Of a DNA stretch of 5,201 nucleotides, positions 1-5,201 are shown one piece after another. Below the pieces are notes generated by a model, which ran no database searches, was not told where the DNA came from, and was given only the letters and a program-made list of their open reading frames with translations. Both the position numbers and the translations under genes were made by a program. The stretch covers positions 1 to 5,201 of the forward strand of contig JAEWHG010000183.1 of the NCBI GenBank assembly GCA_023387935.1. Direction: 5' to 3'. This DNA is from Bacillota bacterium (GTDB taxonomy: Bacteria > Bacillota > Clostridia > Peptostreptococcales > Natronincolaceae). Numbering within the stretch: position 1 is the first letter of the stretch; every line of letters begins with the position of its first letter.

Positions 1-42
1 AACAATATAAGATTTTTGGAGAAAAACGCTAATTTAAAACTT

Positions 43-85
43 AAAGATAAGTTTATTTTTCAGGTATGAAAATAAGCTTATCTTT
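43..85 (-). terminator. Long AT-rich hairpin overlapping the operon's last stop codon
   Basis: Positions 43-59 and 69-85 form a 17-bp inverted repeat with a single mismatch (52 against 76) and a 9-nt loop. The arm on the minus-strand transcript begins AAAGATAAG. The repeat contains the last ten or so codons and the TAA of the ATPase gene. It is followed on the transcript by AAGTTTTAAATT, a broken U-tract, so it is not a textbook intrinsic terminator. Its position at the end of the last operon gene makes termination or 3'-end protection the likeliest roles. Confidence 0.4.
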
Positions 86-1072
86 GTCTAATTCTATATG
101 AACCCTATCACCCTCTGTAATATCTACAGAGTCTGAGACGATACTTTCTAATCTTAAATTACTATTAGTACTATTTATCTTAAGTAAATAATTAAAGCCT
201 TGATACACTTTTTGTACTACTATAAACTCACTACTCTCGTATTTATTTACCTTTACTGCTAATGGTCTTATAAGGCATTTATACTTTCCGTTTTCTTTAT
301 CTACATTGGAACTAAATAAAGGACTAATAAATTTATTGTCTATTACTTCTCCATCAATATATACTCCATTTGAGAAATAATCAGCCACTATAGTACTTAC
401 AGGATTTTTAAATATATTCTCTGGTGTATCATATTGTACTATATTACCATCATGCATAAAAGCGATTCTATCAGACATAGTAAGGGCTTCTTCTTGATCA
501 TGGGTAACAAGTATTGTGGTTATCTTATATTCCCTTTGTAGCTCTAAGACTAATTCTCTCATATCTTTCCTCAAATTAATATCAAGACTGGAAAAAGGTT
601 CGTCTAAAAGCAATACTACTGGTTTTGCTGCAAGTGCACGAGCTAAAGCAACCCGTTGCATTTGTCCGCCAGACATCTTATTAACATGCCGATCTTCATA
701 ACCTTCTAACTGAACTTTCTTAAGTAGCTTGATTGCTTCTCTTCTACGTTCACTTTTATTAACGCCAAGCATTTTTAGAGGGAAGCTTATATTTTCTGCA
801 ACTGTCATATGAGGAAATAATCTAAAATCTTGAAAAACAATAACTGTTCTTCTTTTGTAAGCTGGTATTTTATCTGCTATACTTTCACCTAACAAGATAG
901 AACCTTCATTTTGATTTATTATGCCTGCTATGGTTTTTAACATGGTGCTTTTTCCACATCCGGAAGCACCTAAAAGTGAGATGAATTCCCCATTGTTAAC
1001 TTTTAAATTGATAGATTTTAGTATTTTTTTATTAGATAATGTTACAGATATATTTTTAAGTTCTAATTCCAA
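53..1072 (-). CDS. ABC importer ATP-binding protein (PotA/FbpC-like, C-terminal extension)
   Basis: This is the cytoplasmic ATPase that powers the importer encoded by the three genes upstream. All nucleotide-binding motifs are present in 339 residues: Walker A GASGCGKST (35-43), Q-loop Gln81 in VFQDFRLFPH, signature MSGGQMQR (133-140), Walker B VVLLLDEP (152-159) with catalytic Glu158, D-loop SSLD (161-164) and switch His191 in VTHDQEE. Residues from about 240 to 339 form a beta-rich tail like the TOBE/OB regulatory domain of PotA, FbpC and MalK type ATPases; E. coli YnjD, as I recall it, lacks this. The start is a TTG (1070-1072) directly after the permease stop codon (TAA-TTG), with AAGGGAG about 11 nt upstream inside the permease gene. 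There is no in-frame ATG nearby, so TTG is the only sensible start. Translation is probably coupled to the permease. It is the last gene of the operon. The function class is certain; the substrate is unknown. Confidence 0.96.
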   Translation of the reverse strand: MELELKNISVTLSNKKILKSINLKVNNGEFISLLGASGCGKSTMLKTIAGIINQNEGSILLGESIADKIPAYKRRTVIVFQDFRLFPHMTVAENISFPLKMLGVNKSERRREAIKLLKKVQLEGYEDRHVNKMSGGQMQRVALARALAAKPVVLLLDEPFSSLDINLRKDMRELVLELQREYKITTILVTHDQEEALTMSDRIAFMHDGNIVQYDTPENIFKNPVSTIVADYFSNGVYIDGEVIDNKFISPLFSSNVDKENGKYKCLIRPLAVKVNKYESSEFIVVQKVYQGFNYLLKINSTNSNLRLESIVSDSVDITEGDRVHIELDKDKLIFIPEK

Positions 1073-1885
1073 TTATATTTCATCTCCCTTATTTTGATAT
1101 GATAATCTTTTTATAACGCTATCTATTATTACAAAAACTGAAAGTGTGGATATTACAAATATTAGAGCATAGGCAGAACCTAGTGAACGATCTCCTTTTG
1201 CTATGAATGGCACCATAAGTACACTGATTGTTTTTACTTTTCCTCCACCTATTAATAAAGTTAAGAAATATTGGCTAAATGAGGTAATATAAGCCATGCT
1301 AATACTTGCCATTATTCCTGGTGTAAGTAATGGCAATGTAATATATATAAATGATTTCAAGGGAGATGCTCCTAATACATAGGCTTGAAGCTCCATTTGT
1401 TCTCCTATAGATTCTGCTAAATCTCTTATAATATTTATAGAATAAGGCAGAGTATATATCAAATGAACTATGATCACTCCTAATACAGTATCAGCCAGTG
1501 ACATTTGTATAAACACTACATGTATACCCATGGCAAACACAGTTCCAGGCACTAGTATTGGGAGAATACTTAAAAAATCTATTAATTTCTTTCCTACAAA
1601 ATCGTATAAAGTTAATGCTCTAGCAGTCATTGTACCCACGATAGCAGATAAAACTGCTACAGATAAAGATAATAAGATACTTGAAAATAGTGTTTGAAAT
1701 ACTTTGGTATGAGGCGCGAATATCTCCTTAATTGCTCTAAGTGAATAAGTTTCTGGTGCCAAATTTGGCCAAGGCCATCTACTGGTAAAAGTCCAAAGTA
1801 GAAGTATTACCATAGGTACTAGTATTGAAAATAAAATAAGATATAAGAAAAGCTTCAATAGTTTATTTGAATTAATATTTTTCAT
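1073..1885 (-). CDS. ABC transporter permease (YnjC C-terminal-half-like)
   Basis: This is an integral membrane subunit of the importer, 270 residues from the chosen ATG, with about six predicted membrane helices (roughly 11-32, 66-90, 105-127, 133-152, 190-212, 236-256). The cytoplasmic coupling loop is seen at 165-185 (ELQA, Gly172, then ITLP), a divergent form of the EAA-G-I-LP motif that docks on the ATPase. SFSQYFLTLLIGGG (202-215) and the N-terminal RWPWP segment resemble the second half of E. coli YnjC. Three starts are possible: GTG at 1894, ATG at 1891 and ATG at 1885. I chose 1885 because AAAGGTGAT lies a few bases upstream and suits it as a ribosome binding site, while it would be too close to the other two. 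The gene overlaps the preceding permease by 14 nt, which suggests translational coupling. It should heterodimerise with that permease. Confidence 0.93.
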   Translation of the reverse strand: MKNINSNKLLKLFLYLILFSILVPMVILLLWTFTSRWPWPNLAPETYSLRAIKEIFAPHTKVFQTLFSSILLSLSVAVLSAIVGTMTARALTLYDFVGKKLIDFLSILPILVPGTVFAMGIHVVFIQMSLADTVLGVIIVHLIYTLPYSINIIRDLAESIGEQMELQAYVLGASPLKSFIYITLPLLTPGIMASISMAYITSFSQYFLTLLIGGGKVKTISVLMVPFIAKGDRSLGSAYALIFVISTLSVFVIIDSVIKRLSYQNKGDEI

Positions 1886-2744
1886 GAACATCACCTTTAA
1901 TTTTGTTCTTTTTAGTTATTAAATAATATGTTCCTGCCATTATCCAGGTTATAATTAATATTAATCCATTCATGGCCATAGCATAAGGTCTATGGCGTAA
2001 ATCGGGATGAATGTATTCAATATGAGCTTGTACAGGTAATGCTTTTGGTACAGTTGCTCCCAATAAAAATGGTAAATCATAAGCTCCAAAGGAAAATATT
2101 AAAATAATCAGGAAAGCTTTTCTTATAGCAGGCATACTTAGAGGCAAGGTTATATAAAAGAAAGTCTTTAATTTAGATACACCTAAGTTTTCTGAAGCTT
2201 CTCCTAAAGTCTTATTTACACTAGACATGAGAGCTAAGCTAAAGTAAGCAACGAAGGGAACTTCCTTCCATACATAGCCTAAGATAATACCAAAGTTATT
2301 TTTTGTATATAATAGCAATGGAAAGTCTCCTTGTGCATTTATTAGTCCTAATTTATAAAAAAATCTGGCAAGTAAACCATTTTGAGATAGTATATTTATT
2401 GAAAACAATGCCACTATAGTATGAGGTATAAGTATAGCAAGTTTAATTATTTGAAGTACTTTACCTTTTGTGTGCCCTGTATATACTAGGGCAGCTGTAA
2501 GTATAGTACCTAAAATTACTGCGGTTACTGAAGATATAATAGCTATTTGTAAACTTACCTTTAAAGAATCAAGGAAAATAGGACTATTAAGCATTTCAAT
2601 ATAATAATCTAAAGTTATATTTGTAAGATTGAAAGCTGGAATGTATCCAAAGCTTTGAACCATACCATTTATAACCCCAAACATAAAAAGAACATCCAAT
2701 AATACTATGGGCATTATAAGTATATAGGGTGTTTTTTTATTCAT
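1872..2744 (-). CDS. ABC transporter permease (YnjC N-terminal-half / PotB-like)
   Basis: This is the first of two integral membrane subunits of the importer, 290 residues. Hydrophobic stretches fit six helices at about 7-29, 64-88, 98-118, 150-174, 208-231 and 254-277. The ATPase-docking loop is clear: E182-A-S...G188...TLP (199-201). SFGAYDLPFLLG after helix 5 is typical of spermidine/thiamine/YnjC-type permeases. The ATG start at 2744 has an AGGAG ribosome binding site 9 nt upstream. It lies 36 nt after the binding-protein gene and overlaps the next permease by 14 nt, so the two channel halves are probably made in equal amounts. In E. coli the corresponding YnjC is a single double-length polypeptide; here the halves are separate genes. 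The permease class is certain; the transported molecule is not known. Confidence 0.94.
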   Translation of the reverse strand: MNKKTPYILIMPIVLLDVLFMFGVINGMVQSFGYIPAFNLTNITLDYYIEMLNSPIFLDSLKVSLQIAIISSVTAVILGTILTAALVYTGHTKGKVLQIIKLAILIPHTIVALFSINILSQNGLLARFFYKLGLINAQGDFPLLLYTKNNFGIILGYVWKEVPFVAYFSLALMSSVNKTLGEASENLGVSKLKTFFYITLPLSMPAIRKAFLIILIFSFGAYDLPFLLGATVPKALPVQAHIEYIHPDLRHRPYAMAMNGLILIITWIMAGTYYLITKKNKIKGDVHEKY

Positions 2745-2780
2745 AATATTTCACTCCTAATAATTTTAAAAAAATAAATG

Positions 2781-4052
2781 TTATTTACCAACTACTTCTT
2801 CTAACCAAATTTGTTCTATTATAGGAACGATATTAGCTGGCATCTCTGGTAAACGCTTACTAAGAAGTTCATCTTGTGGTAGAACTCCCTTCCCTACATC
2901 AACATTGTCAAATCTAGCCTTTTCTTCATCGGTTAATTTATCATAAGAAGCTACTGGTAATGTTTTTAGCTCATCAAATTGAGTAGCCTGTATCTCTGCT
3001 GAAATAATTTCGTTAATTGCTACCATAGCAGCAGCTTTATTAGGTGAATTATTAGCTATAGCTATATAATTCGTATTTCCTACTGTACCTTTGTCAAATA
3101 AGAAAGTTCGTACAGTATCATTATATATACCTTTTTTAATGCCTACAGCTGCTGAGTACGGGGTATAACTCATAGTCATTACCAATTCGCCGTCTTCAAA
3201 CATATTATTAACTTCACCTGAAGTTGCTGGGAAAGTTTTACCTTGGTTCCATAAGTATTTATTTAACTCCCTTAAATATTGTAAGGCAGGCTCTATTGCT
3301 TCTTTCACTACTTCTTTGTTTGGTTCCATATCTAAGAATTGTTCATGTCCAACTATATCATAAATTAATGTTCTTACAAAAGCACTTCCTGTAAAATCAG
3401 GTAAGGCAGGATAAGTTAATTTACCTTTATACTTTTTAGCATATTCCATGAGTTCTTCAGCATTTCTTGGCGTTTCTTCAGTAATAGCACTATCATTAAT
3501 AAATACTATTTGTGCCTTGCCATAGGGTGCTTCATAACCTTCTATAGGAAATCCAAAGTCATATTTAACTTCTACATCATCATTATCTATGTATTTCTCA
3601 AAGTTAGGTAACTGTTCTGAAAAAGGTCCAAATAATAAACCATTTTCCTTAGCAGAATAGAAATTCTCTCCATTTATCCATATCATATCAATGGTTCCCT
3701 CTTTTAAACCTGCTTGTTTTTCGCCTGCTAACTTAGCTAATATATTGTCAATATCCATTCCAACCACTTCTAAGTTAATATCATATTTTTCTTTGAGTGT
3801 TGGAGCAACAGTTTGGCTTAACCATCTATTTCTATCTTCGTCTCCACCCCAACCATAAAAGTTAACAGTAGACCCCTTAGCCTCATCTAGAATTTTATCA
3901 AAGTCTGCGTTTGGATCAAATTCTTGTGATGTTATATTTCCTTTATTATTTTTATGAATGTTAGCTGTGTCTTTATCTCCACTACAGCCTGTAATTAAAA
4001 GTAAGACCATAATAATTGCTAACAATAATGATGATAATTTTTTAAAATTCAT
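2781..4052 (-). CDS. Substrate-binding lipoprotein of ABC importer (YnjB-like)
   Basis: This is the extracytoplasmic ligand-binding component of the importer, predicted to be lipid-anchored to the outer face of the membrane. From the chosen start it has 423 residues. Residues 1-22 form a signal peptide (N-F-K-K, then a hydrophobic core) ending in lipobox I-T-G-C with Cys23 as the lipidated residue, followed by a hydrophilic linker to about residue 50. VNFYGWGGD (63-71), DMIWINGENF (122-131), EAPYGKAQ (174-181) and YPALPDFTGSAF (214-225) closely match what I remember of E. coli YnjB, and length and domain layout agree. The frame stays open to a TTG at 4100, but that codon lies on the predicted -10 element, and an AAGGAGG site (4065-4071) sits 12 nt before the ATG at 4052, so 4052 is preferred. 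It is the first gene of the four-gene operon. The ligand is unknown; no TPP riboswitch or other metabolite sensor was recognised in its leader. Confidence 0.94.
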   Translation of the reverse strand: MNFKKLSSLLLAIIMVLLLITGCSGDKDTANIHKNNKGNITSQEFDPNADFDKILDEAKGSTVNFYGWGGDEDRNRWLSQTVAPTLKEKYDINLEVVGMDIDNILAKLAGEKQAGLKEGTIDMIWINGENFYSAKENGLLFGPFSEQLPNFEKYIDNDDVEVKYDFGFPIEGYEAPYGKAQIVFINDSAITEETPRNAEELMEYAKKYKGKLTYPALPDFTGSAFVRTLIYDIVGHEQFLDMEPNKEVVKEAIEPALQYLRELNKYLWNQGKTFPATSGEVNNMFEDGELVMTMSYTPYSAAVGIKKGIYNDTVRTFLFDKGTVGNTNYIAIANNSPNKAAAMVAINEIISAEIQATQFDELKTLPVASYDKLTDEEKARFDNVDVGKGVLPQDELLSKRLPEMPANIVPIIEQIWLEEVVGK

Positions 4053-4064
4053 TTTTTTATTTTG

Positions 4065-4071
4065 CCTCCTT
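4065..4071 (-). promoter_or_regulatory. Ribosome binding site that fixes the lipoprotein start
   Basis: AAGGAGG on the minus strand is a near-perfect Shine-Dalgarno sequence. Its spacing of 12 nt to the ATG at 4052 is somewhat long but workable. It supports the 4052 start and argues against the 16-residue N-terminal extension that the open frame would otherwise allow. Confidence 0.75.
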
Positions 4072-4099
4072 AATATTGACAATATTTTTGAATATAACA

Positions 4100-4124
4100 A
4101 TTATAACATAGAAGATACTGTCGA
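4100..4124 (-). promoter_or_regulatory. Extended -10 promoter of the ABC operon
   Basis: On the minus strand, TGTTATAAT (4108 to 4100) is a perfect extended -10 element of the housekeeping sigma factor. TCGACA (4124 to 4119) resembles a -35 box, but it stands only 13 nt upstream, too close to be standard; the extended -10 may suffice. The predicted transcription start is near 4092, giving a 5' leader of about 40 nt. A second, weaker option is a perfect TTGACA at 4194 to 4189, but the hexamer 17 nt further on (ATAAAT) is a poor -10. Confidence 0.5.
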
Positions 4125-4130
4125 TTATTG

Positions 4131-4184
4131 GATTTATAATAATATTTATCTATAACCGCTGTATGATTTATTAATAATATTTAT
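4131..4184. repeat. Tandem 19/20-nt direct repeat upstream of the ABC promoter
   Basis: GATTTAT followed by AATAATATTTAT occurs at 4131-4149. The same sequence with one extra T between the two parts occurs at 4165-4184. The copies start 34 nt apart, a little over three helical turns. They lie upstream of the predicted -10 of the ABC operon, at roughly -39 to -92 from the inferred start. They could be paired regulator sites or UP-element-like tracts. The sequence is nearly pure A and T, so chance similarity is more likely than for a mixed sequence. Confidence 0.5.
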
Positions 4185-4190
4185 AATGTG

Positions 4191-4316
4191 TCAATCACTT
4201 ACCACCCATCCAGAAGTTGTAGGGAATTTGCTACTGATTTCTTTAAATGCCAATAATTTGATTATATAATTTATGTTGTGCAAAATATAGAAATTAATTT
4301 CCAAAAAATAGAGGAT
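4191..4316 (-). pseudogene. Possible decayed gene end (41-codon open frame, no start)
   Basis: On the minus strand a frame is open from just after a TAA (4317-4319) to a TGA (4191-4193). Its last 22 residues, from KLLAFKEISS to GWVVSD, look more protein-like than the rest of this intergenic region, and the DNA there is less AT-rich. There is no ATG in the frame and no ribosome binding site before its TTG codons. It may be the surviving C-terminal end of a lost gene or mobile element, or simply chance. I do not recognise the family. Confidence 0.2.
4242..4270 (+). promoter_or_regulatory. Candidate promoter for the amidohydrolase gene
   Basis: TTTAAA (4242-4247, four of six matches to the -35 consensus) is followed after exactly 17 nt by a perfect TATAAT (4265-4270). 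Transcription would begin near 4277, leaving a leader of about 230 nt before the ATG at 4509. In such AT-rich DNA a TATAAT can occur by chance, so the call rests mainly on the ideal spacing. Confidence 0.4.
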
Positions 4317-4377
4317 TTAAGGATTTATTTATAGAAATAATTACCATGTAATGGAAGCGTTTTATAGTTGGAAATTA
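4295..4377 (+). promoter_or_regulatory. Possible folded leader RNA upstream of the amidohydrolase
   Basis: TAATTTCCAA (4295-4304) and TTGGAAATTA (4368-4377) are perfect 10-nt complements and could close a stem. Inside are two more perfect small hairpins: TTATTT/AAATAA (4325-4330 with 4335-4340, loop ATAG) and ATTAC/GTAAT (4340-4344 with 4348-4352, loop CAT); they share only base 4340. An 8-nt tandem repeat AGGATTTA (4312-4327) also lies inside. The arrangement resembles a multi-branch regulatory RNA, but it matches no class I know and the stems are AU-rich. Confidence 0.25.
4351..4365 (+). promoter_or_regulatory. cre-like site (possible CcpA operator)
   Basis: ATGGAAGCGTTTTAT fits the degenerate catabolite-responsive element WTGNAANCGNWNNCW at every defined position except the final C, which is A. 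Its centre is about 80 nt downstream of the predicted plus-strand transcription start, where CcpA could act as a roadblock. It overlaps the possible leader RNA. One mismatch in a degenerate motif makes this tentative. Confidence 0.3.
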
Positions 4378-4508
4378 TCACGTATGATTCTTAGTCGGGG
4401 AAAAGGGAGCAATCCTTATTTTCTGCACTTATTTAAATAAAACTATTGCGCTTGTAATCTTAGGCTCAAAAAGGGTTAAAAAAATAATTGGGAAGAAGGA
4501 GCGGGAGT

Positions 4509-5201
4509 ATGAAGTTAAATATGAATTTAGCAAGTAAGATTCTATTTTTTCTAGTAATCACCAGTTTGTTATTATTAGCAGGATGTAATGGCCAAGAGGC
4601 AACAAACGTAAAGGAGAGTCAAAATGCATCCGATCATCAAAACTCTCAAAATCTTGAACCTTCAAAAAAATCTACCACAATTGCATTTCAGAATGTAAAT
4701 CTTATTACGATGACCAACGATAAGGTTCTAGAAAACCAAAGTGTAGTCATAAAAGATGGATTAATTGCGGAAATAGGGAAATTTCAAACAGTAACCATTC
4801 CTAAAGAAGCTCAAATTATAGAGGGAGAAGGCAAATATTTAATGCCGGGCCTAGTAGATATGCATGTTCATTTATGGCTCTATAAAGGGGAAGAGAATCT
4901 CTACTTAGCAAATGGTGTAACGAGCATTCAAAATATGTGGGGACGCCCTGAACACCTTAGAAGGAGAGAGTCTAATAATAGAAGTCTTACTGGTCTTAGA
5001 ATTTTTACAACGGGTCCAATAATGGACGGTAGCACCCCTATATGGATCGGTAGTAAAGTTTTAAAAACGCCAGAAGAGGCAAGAAAATCAGTGATTTCAG
5101 TGCAGGAGGAAGGATATGATGCAGTTAAAGTCTATGAACTTTTAACTGTGGAAGTCTACGAAGAGATTATGAAGACTGCAAAGGAAATAGGAATTAGAGT
5201 G
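4509..5201 (+). CDS. Lipoprotein metal-dependent amidohydrolase, N-terminal part (runs off window)
   Basis: The first 231 residues are present and the frame is open at the window's right edge. The ATG has AAGGAG (4496-4501) 7 nt upstream. Residues 1-25 are a signal peptide with lipobox L-A-G-C and Cys26 as the lipid-modified residue, then a Ser/Asn/Gln-rich linker to about residue 55. Residues 56-110 look like the small beta-sandwich that flanks the barrel in these enzymes (NVNLITMTNDKVLE, VVIKDGLIAEIG). LMPGLVDMHVH (111-121) carries the His119-x-His121 metal ligands. NGVTSIQNMWG and YDAVKVYE follow; Lys207 is a plausible carboxylated, metal-bridging lysine. The remaining His and Asp ligands would lie beyond the window. 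This fits the HutI/prolidase-like branch of the amidohydrolase superfamily (COG1228 type), acting outside the membrane. The substrate cannot be told: a peptide, cyclic amide or other C-N bond is possible. It is divergent from the ABC operon. Confidence 0.88.
   Translation, partial: MKLNMNLASKILFFLVITSLLLLAGCNGQEATNVKESQNASDHQNSQNLEPSKKSTTIAFQNVNLITMTNDKVLENQSVVIKDGLIAEIGKFQTVTIPKEAQIIEGEGKYLMPGLVDMHVHLWLYKGEENLYLANGVTSIQNMWGRPEHLRRRESNNRSLTGLRIFTTGPIMDGSTPIWIGSKVLKTPEEARKSVISVQEEGYDAVKVYELLTVEVYEEIMKTAKEIGIRV

Larger units (their letters stand above)
4053..4508. other. Divergent intergenic region (456 nt)
   Basis: This gene-free stretch separates the minus-strand ABC operon from the plus-strand amidohydrolase. 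From left to right it holds the lipoprotein ribosome binding site and extended -10 promoter, the tandem AT-rich repeat, a short protein-like minus-strand frame, a plus-strand promoter candidate, a possible folded leader with a cre-like site, a 12-bp palindrome TTATTTAAATAA (4429-4440) and the amidohydrolase ribosome binding site. The plus-strand leader of about 230 nt is unusually long for a simple gene. No known riboswitch class, T-box or tRNA was recognised. Confidence 0.7.

Noticed and set aside
516..701. Plus-strand open frame inside the ATPase gene
   Set aside because: It is antisense to the conserved signature and Walker B coding region, and its translation has no recognisable domain.
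1470..1697. Plus-strand open frame inside the second permease gene
   Set aside because: It is antisense to a clear permease, with low-complexity composition and no supporting ribosome binding site.
4023..4040. Fur-box-like AATAATGATGATAATTTT
   Set aside because: It lies inside the signal-peptide coding sequence and lacks the inverted-repeat symmetry of a Fur site.
4053..4100. N-terminal extension of the binding lipoprotein to a TTG at 4100
   Set aside because: The TTG overlaps the predicted TATAAT, the added 16 residues would sit before a typical lipoprotein signal peptide, and the strong ribosome binding site lies between 4065 and 4071.
4053..4100. TPP riboswitch that would link the YnjB-like system to thiamine
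   Set aside because: The inferred leader is only about 40 nt, and no conserved thi-box sequence is visible in it.
3958..4155. Plus-strand open frame across the lipoprotein signal-peptide region
   Set aside because: Its translation is Asn/Ile/Tyr-rich, reflecting AT-rich antisense and promoter DNA, and it runs through the divergent promoter.
4399..4420. Terminator or attenuator from AAAAGG and CCTTATTTT in the amidohydrolase leader
   Set aside because: Only about four continuous base pairs form, the outer pairs need an asymmetric bulge, and no proper U-tract follows.

Overview
The window is AT-rich DNA with strong AAGGAG-type ribosome binding sites, TTG and GTG start options, and proteins rich in Lys, Ile and Asn. 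Two of the proteins are Gram-positive style lipoproteins. This points to a low-GC Firmicute, most likely a member of the Clostridia. The genus cannot be fixed from the sequence.

Positions 53 to 4052 hold a complete four-gene operon on the minus strand. Transcribed from high to low coordinates, it encodes a substrate-binding lipoprotein, two inner-membrane permeases and an ATPase. The genes are tightly packed: a 36-nt gap, a short overlap, then a stop codon abutting a TTG start. Together they form one ABC importer. The binding protein and both permeases resemble the E. coli YnjB/YnjC family, a system whose substrate is not established. Here the double-length YnjC permease is represented by two separate proteins, and the ATPase carries an extra C-terminal domain like those of PotA- and FbpC-type ATPases. 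The lipoprotein would capture a ligand outside the cell, the permease pair would form the channel, and the ATPase would power import. A long AT-rich hairpin overlaps the end of the last gene and may terminate the transcript.

Positions 4053 to 4508 are a 456-nt divergent intergenic region. It holds an extended -10 promoter for the ABC operon, a nearly exact 19/20-nt tandem direct repeat upstream of that promoter, and a short protein-like open frame that may be a gene fossil. In the other direction it holds a candidate promoter, a possible multi-stem leader RNA and a cre-like site in front of the plus-strand gene.

Positions 4509 to 5201 encode, on the plus strand, the first 231 residues of a lipoprotein metal-dependent amidohydrolase. 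The gene runs off the right edge. Its enzymatic domain would lie outside the membrane, so it could process a compound near the importer's binding protein, but that functional link is only inferred from the divergent arrangement.

No rRNA, tRNA, CRISPR array, insertion sequence or recognisable known riboswitch was seen.
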